The notes beneath the pieces were generated by a model, which had not been told where the DNA came from, did not search any database, and saw only the letters and a program-made list of their open reading frames with translations. The position numbers and the translations under genes were made by a program. Positions 1 through 5,678 of a DNA stretch of 5,947 nt are shown in pieces. Positions within the stretch are counted from its first letter, which is position 1; every line of letters begins with the position of its first letter. Origin of the DNA: Bacteroidota bacterium (GTDB lineage: Bacteria; Bacteroidota; Bacteroidia; Bacteroidales; PUMT01); contig PXAP01000139.1 of the NCBI GenBank assembly GCA_003567115.1, positions 1-5,947 on the forward strand, in the 5' to 3' direction.

Positions 1-2318
1 ATCAACTGGTTGGCACCCTCTCCGAATTCAGACCGGGGAATGGTCATCTTTACAAGATAATCCATTGTCTGATCAATACCCTGATCGCCGGCAATGATCA
101 TATTCACCGGTCCCATACCAACCTCAAAAGGCTCCAGGTGAACACGTCCCTGACTGATGGTAAAACTGATGTCTATATCGCCAGGAAAATTTTCCCTGTC
201 CTCCCGCAAACTCAAAGCCCGGGAGAGCCTTTCAAAGGTGGTGGAGCTTACCAGCTCCACGTTTGAGGTCAACAGACGGCCCTCTGCATCAATCGAATTC
301 ATTACAGGCATCATTTCATCATCCAGCAGAGCATTCATCTTCATAGAGGTGGAGAAACTTCCCCTCAGGTCTTTTGCTATAGGTGTAAGCTGCCGGACGG
401 TATTGAAAGTATGAAATGATGAAGGAATATCAAAATCGTTTATATCCAGTGAGAAATCAATAAAGGGTCTGTTCATATCCCGGGTGTTGTACTCACCTGT
501 CATACCGACCGAGCCTTCCAGCATATTCATGTTAACCCCTTCCATAACAACTCTGCTGTCGCGCACTGATATACTTCCGCGAAGCTGGCTTATTTCCATA
601 TCTTCGAACAGTATATTATCTATCGACGATGAAAGAACGAAATCAATATTGCCCGGCACCTCAACTATGGAGAGCGGAACTGTGTCTGCCACAGCTTCGT
701 CCGGTTCCCCGGTAAGGAATTCATTAAGATCGAGCATTGTGGAGGCCAGTGTCAGATTGCCGCTTACGGTTCCGTCATTGAACATGAAGGGTATAAAATT
801 TTCAAGACGCCCGTTCATCCTGATATCACTGCGCCCGATCTGCATTTCAAAAGCGCTGAGCTCCACAAAACGTGGTGAGAACTCAAGCAATGCCCCGGGA
901 ATTGATACCCCCATGGGAAAGCCGGAGTCCGAATACTGAAAAGCTGTAAGCCGCATACTGCCGCCCGCATTGAACTCTTCATACCTCTCATTTTCCAAAT
1001 CAGACATATTCCCTGCCATGAACAGGTCCGATTCAAGCAATCCCCTGATCATGACATCTTCAAGCGGTATAACATCGGCAAAACTTGTGAAGTCGATAAT
1101 TCCGGTAAAGGAAGCATCGACATGCATATCGCTCACCGGGGTACGGATGTTCATGCGCATGTCGAATGGATTGCCGGCCATCTCCATGTGGAAGCTGTGC
1201 AGATCGACCGTGGTCCGATCCTCATCAATCCCGTCATAAAACAGGCTGAGATTCATATTCATTTTATCGAGTGACTCCGGGAGGTCGGGATAGCTGAAAC
1301 CGGCATTCTCAACAAGCAGGTCTATTCCCACCGAAGGCATTATTTCATCTTTCATCACTCCCCTGACAAAACCCTCCAGGGTAAGCGATCCGGTAGCCTC
1401 CAGATCTTCGAAGTCCGACATGAAAATAGCCGGAACAAGTGACAACAGGGTTTTAAAATCAGTTTTTCTGCTGAAAAAGTCAATATCCATATCAAACCCC
1501 TCTCCGGGAGGCATGGCAAAGAATCCCTCCATGCCCATTTCAAGGGCATTAAGCTTAATCTCGTTTTCCCTGAAGGTAAACCGCCAATCATTCAGATCGG
1601 CATCGAGCAGAGTGACAAGTGACAAACGGGAATTGCCGATATAACGGATCCCGTCAAACCAGAAATTAAAAATATCGCTTGACGCGGAAATATCCAGCGA
1701 GGTAAGATCCCGGGTAAGGTCACCCTTCATTTCCAGATTAAGTCCCTCAAGCGTAGTTCTCACCTCAAAGGGAGCATCATCATACTCAACTCGTCCGTCA
1801 CGTATCCCGAAATTGCGGAGGTGAACCTGAAAGGCGGCCGGCTCAGCATCATCAGCTTCAGGCTCAGGCTCGTCAATATCATCCGGTTCAACCGGCACAC
1901 CGGGATCATCCACATCTTCCGGTGTGATCATTATATCCCAGTTGGCGCGGCCATCGGGAAGGATCCTGGCTTTAACCCGGGGCTCATCCAGCAATATGGA
2001 GCGAACCTGGATGTTATCTCCTGAGATTACACTTTTAATATCAATCACTGTCCTGAAGGCTTTAAATGCAACAAGAGTATCATTCTCAAAATCATCCACT
2101 CCCACCACCGACAAATCGATCAAAGAAGCACTCAGGTTTGGAAAATTTCTGATAAGTGACAGACGCAGGTCTGCAAACTCAACCTTTGCATTAAGGTTCT
2201 TGTTTATTTCGTTCTGGGCTATTTCCAGTATCTTGCCTTTAAATGCGAACGGAATGATCAGCAAAAGCGCAAAGATCAGCACAAACACTCCAAGGAGGAT
2301 CTTGAGGAATTTTTTCAT
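1..2318 (-). CDS. AsmA-family envelope protein, C-terminus cut by the window edge
   Basis: The minus strand is open without a stop from ATG 2318-2316 to the left edge: 772 complete codons, with the 3' end missing. The product starts with a basic MKK and a hydrophobic helix (about residues 5-25), a single N-terminal membrane anchor typical of AsmA proteins. Next comes the family's N-terminal signature (IRNFPNLSASLIDLSVVG, about 56-73) and a segment ending RILPDGRANWDIM (about 118-130), the usual 'dG.aNWD' motif. An acidic D/E/P-rich linker follows (about 134-159), then a long beta-rich stretch leading into the AsmA-like C-terminal region (last visible residues include TIPRSEFGEGANQL). Relatives of this architecture usually run a few dozen to about 100 residues further, so most of the protein is present. 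The family consists of bridge-like beta proteins between inner and outer membrane, linked to phospholipid transport and outer-membrane homeostasis; the exact role here is inference. There is no Shine-Dalgarno sequence, only an A-rich leader. The gene is divergent from resB. Confidence 0.9.
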   Translation of the reverse strand, partial: MKKFLKILLGVFVLIFALLLIIPFAFKGKILEIAQNEINKNLNAKVEFADLRLSLIRNFPNLSASLIDLSVVGVDDFENDTLVAFKAFRTVIDIKSVISGDNIQVRSILLDEPRVKARILPDGRANWDIMITPEDVDDPGVPVEPDDIDEPEPEADDAEPAAFQVHLRNFGIRDGRVEYDDAPFEVRTTLEGLNLEMKGDLTRDLTSLDISASSDIFNFWFDGIRYIGNSRLSLVTLLDADLNDWRFTFRENEIKLNALEMGMEGFFAMPPGEGFDMDIDFFSRKTDFKTLLSLVPAIFMSDFEDLEATGSLTLEGFVRGVMKDEIMPSVGIDLLVENAGFSYPDLPESLDKMNMNLSLFYDGIDEDRTTVDLHSFHMEMAGNPFDMRMNIRTPVSDMHVDASFTGIIDFTSFADVIPLEDVMIRGLLESDLFMAGNMSDLENERYEEFNAGGSMRLTAFQYSDSGFPMGVSIPGALLEFSPRFVELSAFEMQIGRSDIRMNGRLENFIPFMFNDGTVSGNLTLASTMLDLNEFLTGEPDEAVADTVPLSIVEVPGNIDFVLSSSIDNILFEDMEISQLRGSISVRDSRVVMEGVNMNMLEGSVGMTGEYNTRDMNRPFIDFSLDINDFDIPSSFHTFNTVRQLTPIAKDLRGSFSTSMKMNALLDDEMMPVMNSIDAEGRLLTSNVELVSSTTFERLSRALSLREDRENFPGDIDISFTISQGRVHLEPFEVGMGPVNMIIAGDQGIDQTMDYLVKMTIPRSEFGEGANQL

Positions 2319-2493
2319 TTTCAAATTGTTAAGTGATAATAATAATAGTACGGATCGATATAACTCATTGAACATGCAAAGGCTTGTGTCCTTTTATCTG
2401 CCACCGTAATACAACAAATATCTGCCTTTGCATCCGGGGAAAATAGCACCGGAGTGCCTGTTGAGTGTTTGTCCGCAACAGACAGAATCTCAC

Positions 2494-2509
2494 AAGGCAT
2501 CCATGCCTT
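2494..2509. promoter_or_regulatory. Operator-like dyad AAGGCAT-CC-ATGCCTT
   Basis: Two perfect 7-bp inverted arms are separated by two bases. The dyad begins four bases downstream of the candidate minus-strand -7 box and would cover the predicted transcription start, a position typical of repressor operators. It could instead form a small hairpin at the 5' end of the transcript. No regulator gene is in the window to pair with it. Confidence 0.3.
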
Positions 2510-2512
2510 ATG

Positions 2513-2520
2513 CAAAAGTA
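2513..2520 (-). promoter_or_regulatory. Candidate Bacteroidota -7 box for the AsmA gene
   Basis: Read on the minus strand this is TACTTTTG, an exact fit to the Bacteroidota -7 consensus TAnnTTTG. Transcription would begin near 2507 and give a leader of about 190 nt before the AsmA ATG. I found no convincing TTTG -33 element at the expected spacing, so the call rests on one half of the promoter. Eight-base degenerate matches occur by chance in A/T-rich DNA. Confidence 0.3.
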
Positions 2521-2600
2521 ATAAATTAACTGAAGTGACGTTTCATCATATAATAAATTATATATTTACCCCCTGAAAGTTTTTAATGTAATTGAAAAAT

Positions 2601-2746
2601 CCACGTCATCAGGTCGTGGTCATGTCCTGGCGGGGCTATGCCCGAAAGGCATGTGCGACTAAAAAATTCGCGGTGCGAAGCAAAAATAGGGGTTAAACCA
2701 CCTCTGGTGGCAGATAGTCCGGTTTTAGCGAATTTTTTACTCCGGA
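2601..2746. other. Structured GC-richer intergenic block of unknown nature
   Basis: Several inverted repeats are packed here. CCACG/CGTGG lie at 2601-2605 and 2615-2619. ATGCC/GGCAT lie at 2638-2642 and 2648-2652 with a CGAAA loop, competing with GGGC/GCCC at 2633-2643. A perfect 12-bp pair TAAAAAATTCGC/GCGAATTTTTTA lies at 2660-2671 and 2728-2739. CCACC/GGTGG with a TCT loop lies at 2698-2710, and TCCGG/CCGGA at 2718-2722 and 2742-2746. Base composition differs from the A/T-rich flanks. It could be a dispersed intergenic repeat, a structured RNA or resB leader element, or a relic of a mobile element. It matches no RNA family or riboswitch that I recognise. A basic 24-codon frame (ATG 2622 to TAA 2696) lies inside it and is unproven. 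Confidence 0.45.
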
Positions 2747-2805
2747 GCAGGTATTAAAAGTAAACCCGGAATGTATTTGTCAGGAAACCCTGCTTAATAA
2801 TTAAA

Positions 2806-2813
2806 TAATTTTG
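2806..2813 (+). promoter_or_regulatory. Possible -7 box overlapping the annotated resB start
   Basis: TAATTTTG fits the Bacteroidota TAnnTTTG -7 consensus. The nearest upstream TTTG (2776-2779) is 26 bp away, longer than the usual spacing. If this box is real, transcription would start near 2818. The TTG at 2811 would then not be transcribed, and translation would begin at the in-frame GTG 2850 after a roughly 30-nt A-rich leader. Confidence 0.25.
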
Positions 2814-4172
2814 AACTCAGATAAGAACTTCCATAAAAAAAAAGACGCCGTGAAAAAACTTCCCGGGATTTCGCGGACCGGGAAAAAACTTTTCAAACTG
2901 CCGTGGACCGGGAAAAAACTTCCCGGGATTTCGCGGACCGGGAAAAAACTGTTTACTCCGCCATGGAAGTACAGGGAAGGATTCCTGGTGGCACTGGCAC
3001 TGCTGATTGCCGGATTTATCATTGAAGCAGTCACCCCCAATCCCGGTATAAGCATTCCGGCCTTCCCGTTCAACATGTTCGCGGGCATGACCTTCATAAC
3101 AACAATTGCTTTCCTGCATATCTTTTACAGGGATATGCACATGGTAAGATGGCTTTCAACCATATCGGCTGCAACCAGCGCCATCTGCCTGATCACTCTG
3201 CTTACAATACTAATGGGAGCATTCAGACAGGATAATCCTGATGCCGGGGGTCTGCATGGGGCTATCGGACTGACACATGTAAAAAACAGCTGGGCTTTTC
3301 TCCTGGCACAGCTGTATTTACTGATAAGTCTGGGACTGGTAATTCTGCGCCGTTCTATTCCCCTGAAAAGGAAAAACGCAGGTTTTCTTCTCAACCATGG
3401 AGGATTGTGGATTGTCATTTTTGCAGCCAGCCTTGGCACGGGCGACCTGCAGCGTCTGCGGATGGACCTGTACGAGGGAGAGCCAGTCTGGTATGGCCGT
3501 GACGACAACGCTGATTTTTACGAACTGCCCTTTGCGCTGGAGCTGAAAAGTTTCAATATCGAAGAGTACCCGCCGCAACTGGCGATAGCGGACAGCCACA
3601 CGGGCCAGCTGTCGGATCCCGCCCAAAGGCCCCTTCCCTACATCGAAGCCGGTACAACAGCTACGTTGCTGGACTGGACCATTACCATTAAGGAGTTTTT
3701 CCCTATGGCAATGGAAGAGGATGGCACTGTAGCATATTCGGAAGAAACCGGTGCGCCCCCCTACGCCAGAGTTACAGCAGTGAATGAATCAACCGGCGAA
3801 TCACAGGAGGGGTGGATAAGCTGCGGCAGCTTCCTGGTCGATGCCGGACACTTATGGCTTGACGGCCGGAACGTGCTGGTAATGACTACACCGGAGCCCC
3901 GTAAGTACCAGTCCACCGTCACCGCCCTCACCCCCCATAACGATCCGCAGGAGCTGCTTATCGAAGTCAACAGGCCTCCCAAAGGGGCCGGATGGAGGCT
4001 CTATCAGCTGAGCTATAACCAGACCATGGGCAAATGGTCTAACCTGAGTGTTATTGAGGCGGTTCGCGACCCCTGGCTTCCGGTGGTTTACGCCGGCATA
4101 ATAATGCTGTTTGCAGGGGCAGCTTATATTTTCTGGATAGGTAAAGACAGATCGAAAACCGGTAAAGCATAA
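2811..4172 (+). CDS. resB: ResB/CcsB-like System II cytochrome c biogenesis protein with repeat-bearing N-terminus
   Basis: Partner of CcsA in System II cytochrome c maturation, the inner-membrane complex that exports heme and attaches it to CXXCH apocytochromes outside the cytoplasm. The 453-residue frame shows hydrophobic segments at about 57-74, 88-106, 114-135, 161-179 and 192-210. A roughly 210-residue extracytoplasmic domain (about 211-421) follows, then a last helix at about 423-443 after VRDPWLPVVYAG. The motif LLNHGG (193-198) in helix 5 supplies the expected conserved histidine (H196), and LQRLRMDLYEGEP follows as in Bacteroidota relatives. The family-like part begins only near PPWKYREGF (50-58). 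The first 52 residues are a lysine-rich, presumably cytoplasmic extension made largely of four ten-residue repeats. There is no in-frame ATG before M89. TTG 2811 gives the longest frame, and GTG 2850 (giving MKKLPGIS...) is a good alternative. It is followed, in the same direction, by ccsA 156 bp downstream. Confidence 0.88.
   Translation: MNSDKNFHKKKDAVKKLPGISRTGKKLFKLPWTGKKLPGISRTGKKLFTPPWKYREGFLVALALLIAGFIIEAVTPNPGISIPAFPFNMFAGMTFITTIAFLHIFYRDMHMVRWLSTISAATSAICLITLLTILMGAFRQDNPDAGGLHGAIGLTHVKNSWAFLLAQLYLLISLGLVILRRSIPLKRKNAGFLLNHGGLWIVIFAASLGTGDLQRLRMDLYEGEPVWYGRDDNADFYELPFALELKSFNIEEYPPQLAIADSHTGQLSDPAQRPLPYIEAGTTATLLDWTITIKEFFPMAMEEDGTVAYSEETGAPPYARVTAVNESTGESQEGWISCGSFLVDAGHLWLDGRNVLVMTTPEPRKYQSTVTALTPHNDPQELLIEVNRPPKGAGWRLYQLSYNQTMGKWSNLSVIEAVRDPWLPVVYAGIIMLFAGAAYIFWIGKDRSKTGKA
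2847..2966 (+). repeat. Four in-frame 30-bp tandem units (two 60-bp copies) in the 5' end of resB
   Basis: The units encode AVKKLPGISR, TGKKLFKLPW, TGKKLPGISR and TGKKLFTPPW (residues 13-52). At DNA level the period is 60 bp: 2852-2890 is identical to 2912-2950 (39 bp), while the remaining parts have diverged. Inside each 60-bp copy, TTCCCGG and CCGGGAA form a 7-bp inverted pair (2860-2866 with 2878-2884, and 2920-2926 with 2938-2944). The mRNA here can therefore fold in alternative ways. The exact identity points to a recent duplication or to homogenisation. All unit lengths are multiples of three, so the reading frame is kept. Confidence 0.93.
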
Positions 4173-4200
4173 TTTAAATTTCCGGTTACCTGGTTTTTCT
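4155..4200 (+). terminator. Terminator- or attenuator-like hairpin overlapping the resB stop
   Basis: The arm AAAACCGGTAA (4155-4165) pairs perfectly with TTACC-GGTTTT (4186-4197) if T4191 is bulged out. The 3' arm runs into a T-rich tail ending at 4200. The roughly 20-base loop contains the resB stop codon and the palindrome AATTTAAATT (4171-4180). A shorter alternative pairs AACCGG (4157-4162) with CCGGTT (4182-4187). The shape suggests partial termination between resB and ccsA. The long loop and the bulge weaken the case. Confidence 0.45.
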
Positions 4201-4210
4201 ATAATATAAA

Positions 4211-4310
4211 CTATCAACATTGAAGTTAAACGATTAACATTGAAGTTAAATGATCAATATTTAAGTCAAATGATCAACATTAAAGTTAAACGATCAAAAT
4301 TGAAGTTAAT
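4211..4310. repeat. Five 20-bp tandem repeats upstream of ccsA
   Basis: Units start at 4211, 4231, 4251, 4271 and 4291, with a consensus close to TGATCAACATTGAAGTTAAA and a few substitutions per unit. The period is not a multiple of three, so this is not a coding repeat. Each unit carries an imperfect dyad TYAAC-N6-GTTAA, perfect in the second unit (TTAAC at 4234-4238 with GTTAA at 4245-4249). A spacing of about two helical turns would place successive dyads on nearly the same face of the DNA. The array ends 18 bp before the ccsA ATG, so it would lie in the ccsA leader or promoter region. Confidence 0.92.
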
Positions 4311-4328
4311 AAAGCATTAGAACAAATT

Positions 4329-5207
4329 ATGGTTGCTGACTATACAAACTTTCCCCTTTACGGGGCGCTTATTTCCGGCGCCTGGCTCACAGGGTCTTTA
4401 TTGATCTGGACAACAGTTTTCATGATCAGGCCCGTTTCCGGGAAATCAAAGATCAGGGTTATCCTTGACGCTGATCAGGTGATAAAATCTACCGCCGGCA
4501 AAGCAACGGGAATTGCCGGGAATATCCTGGTAATCTCCGGCGTCCTTCTGTTCGGCTATTATCTGACAGTGCTGTGGCTGAATCTTGGCCGTGCGCCAAT
4601 GCGCACCCTGGGTGAGACAAGGCTCTGGTATTCTTTTTTTCTGGGAGTGATCGGTTATCTGACCTATCTGCGGTGGAACTACAAGTGGTTCCTGGTTTAC
4701 AGCGCTATGATGGCAGCTGTGTTTATGATTATCAACATAACCTTCCCTGAAAATTTCAGCAAAACACTGATGCCTGCACTTCAGAGCCCCTGGTTTGTCC
4801 CGCATGTGATAGTATATATCTTTGCCTATGCGCTGCTCGGTGCAGCCAGTATTGTTGCGGTTTACGGACTTTGGCTTGAGTATTACAGGGTATTCAGAAA
4901 TAACCTGCTGCATCTGGCCGACAACCTTGTATATATCGGGTTTGCCTTTCTGACTCTCGGACTGCTCTTTGGTGCCGTCTGGGCAAAGGAGGCATGGGGG
5001 CATTACTGGACATGGGATCCGAAGGAAACATGGGCATTCATTACCTGGATGTCATACCTTCTCTTTATACATTTCCGTTATTTCAACCCGAAAAAGGTGA
5101 AAACCCCCTTATGGATACTGGCCCTGGCCTTTGTGATCCTTCTCATAGCCTGGTTCGGAGTCAATTACCTCCCCTCCGCACAAAGCAGTGTTCATGTCTA
5201 TTCGTAA
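4329..5207 (+). CDS. ccsA: CcsA, System II heme-handling protein with WWD domain
   Basis: Integral membrane partner of ResB that carries heme to the extracytoplasmic face and presents it for attachment to apocytochrome c. The 292-residue protein has about eight hydrophobic segments (roughly 10-31, 62-84, 99-116, 118-136, 156-181, 199-217, 236-251, 261-280). The heme-binding WWD motif is clear at 223-235 (WGHYWTWDPKETW). Candidate heme ligands are all present: H159 in PWFVPHV before the motif, H248 in LLFIHFRY, and H289 near the C-terminus in SSVHVYS. The stretch MRTLGETRLWYSFF (91-104) is typical of Bacteroidota CcsA. The length is normal for an unfused CcsA; in many relatives ResB and CcsA are one CcsBA polypeptide, here they are separate. 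Start at ATG 4329; the leader AACAAATT has no Shine-Dalgarno sequence, as usual in the phylum. Confidence 0.95.
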   Translation: MVADYTNFPLYGALISGAWLTGSLLIWTTVFMIRPVSGKSKIRVILDADQVIKSTAGKATGIAGNILVISGVLLFGYYLTVLWLNLGRAPMRTLGETRLWYSFFLGVIGYLTYLRWNYKWFLVYSAMMAAVFMIINITFPENFSKTLMPALQSPWFVPHVIVYIFAYALLGAASIVAVYGLWLEYYRVFRNNLLHLADNLVYIGFAFLTLGLLFGAVWAKEAWGHYWTWDPKETWAFITWMSYLLFIHFRYFNPKKVKTPLWILALAFVILLIAWFGVNYLPSAQSSVHVYS

Positions 5208-5278
5208 AAACTCAACATAAAATTTTCGTTGTGGGAATAATCCCCTCAGATTGCTTAAAATGTGGTTTGCCTTCAAGA

Positions 5279-5310
5279 TAAAGCCGTGCTTTACGCTCAC
5301 ACTTCTTTTT
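5279..5310 (+). terminator. Weak candidate terminator downstream of ccsA
   Basis: TAAAGC and GCTTTA (5279-5284 and 5288-5293) form a perfect 6-bp stem with a CGT loop. A T-rich run (TTCTTTTT) follows only after a further nine bases. The distance to the T-run makes intrinsic termination doubtful, but no better candidate lies between ccsA and the next gene. Confidence 0.22.
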
Positions 5311-5511
5311 GTAATACACTGAATACCGCTGAACTAACCTGCCGGGGCCTATCCCGGTCAAAACATAGTTTAAATATATGGTAATAACAGATTTTTTTCT
5401 ATATTTACGTTTTACCATAAGCCTGTACACGATAAAGGACACGGCTTCATTGAAAAAGTTAAACTGAAAAAGCATATTATGGAAGTTCGGCCCGGAAGTC
5501 AATCATCCATA

Positions 5512-5563
5512 GTTATTTCAGGAGTCCCGTTATTTCAGGAGTCCCGTTATTTCATCAGTTCCC
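5512..5563. repeat. Three 17/18-bp tandem repeats upstream of the PIG-L gene
   Basis: GTTATTTCAGGAGTCCC occurs twice without interruption (5512-5528, 5529-5545). A third, altered copy, GTTATTTCATCAGTTCCC, follows (5546-5563). The first two copies are identical, which suggests recent slippage or selection on the motif. The array lies about 115 bp before the deacetylase ATG, just upstream of a candidate -7 box. Confidence 0.85.
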
Positions 5564-5580
5564 GGCCCACAAGTGTTTCA

Positions 5581-5588
5581 TAAATTTG
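5581..5588 (+). promoter_or_regulatory. Candidate -7 box for the PIG-L gene
   Basis: TAAATTTG matches the Bacteroidota TAnnTTTG consensus. Transcription would start near 5593 with a leader of about 85 nt. No clear TTTG -33 element is seen at the usual spacing upstream. A second, imperfect match (TTAATTTG, 5651-5658) is closer to the gene. Confidence 0.3.
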
Positions 5589-5678
5589 CATAAACTGGTA
5601 ATCATGCTCAACATTAATACACAATAATTTATTATACAATAAACTTTTTATTAATTTGAAACTAAAGCATTTATCTCT

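Larger units (their letters stand above)
2319..2810. other. Divergent intergenic region between the AsmA and resB genes
   Basis: This 492-bp gap separates two divergent genes. The part next to the AsmA gene (2319-2520) contains a candidate minus-strand promoter and a dyad. The centre (2521-2600) is A/T-rich with nothing recognisable. The block at about 2601-2746 is richer in G/C and full of short inverted repeats. The last 60 bp before resB are A/T-rich and contain a possible -7 box at 2806-2813. A 64-codon minus-strand frame (2321-2515, TTG start) ends three bases before the AsmA ATG, but it resembles no family I know and is probably chance. Confidence 0.7.
5208..5678. other. Intergenic region after ccsA, no supported gene
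   Basis: This 471-bp gap is A/T-rich and holds no frame I can defend. A minus-strand frame of 96 codons (5212-5502, TTG start) is lysine/tyrosine-rich, resembles no family I recognise and is best treated as chance. Visible structure includes a CCGGG/CCCGG hairpin (5342-5346 with 5353-5357), an 8-bp inverted pair TATGGTAA/TTACCATA (5377-5384 with 5412-5419), the 17-bp repeats at 5512-5563 and a candidate promoter box near 5581. Confidence 0.6.

Noticed and set aside
484..939. Plus-strand frame of 151 codons, and the similar one at 1924-2409
   Set aside because: Both lie opposite the AsmA gene. Their products are Ser/Ile-rich strings typical of antisense shadows, while the minus strand gives a continuous family-like protein.
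2321..2515. Minus-strand 64-codon frame ending three bases before the AsmA start
   Set aside because: The position is suggestive of a leader peptide, but the start is TTG within the candidate -7 box, the sequence ends in a low-complexity YYYYY run, and no family resemblance is seen.
2395..2716. Eleven-base inverted match TATCTGCCACC (2395-2405) and GGTGGCAGATA (2706-2716)
   Set aside because: Matches of eleven bases are expected by chance several times in a window of this size, and the arms are 300 bp apart.
2660..2739. Miniature transposable element bounded by 12-bp terminal inverted repeats
   Set aside because: The bases flanking the arms show no target-site duplication and no transposase is nearby, so the arms are reported only as structure in the block.
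2801..3140. Minus-strand frames with repeated FFPG-type peptides
   Set aside because: They are antisense readings of the 60-bp repeat in resB, so their periodicity comes from that repeat and is not independent evidence for a gene.
4211..4310. Possible CRISPR array
   Set aside because: The 20-bp units are contiguous with no spacers and no cas genes are near, so this is a plain tandem repeat.
4446..5003. Minus-strand frame of 185 codons
   Set aside because: It is fully antisense to ccsA, whose membrane segments and WWD motif are unmistakable.
5212..5502. Minus-strand frame of 96 codons between ccsA and the PIG-L gene
   Set aside because: It begins at a TTG directly after a stop, resembles no family I know, has no promoter or leader signal, and lies in A/T-rich DNA with several hairpins. 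An ATG-based version would be shorter still.
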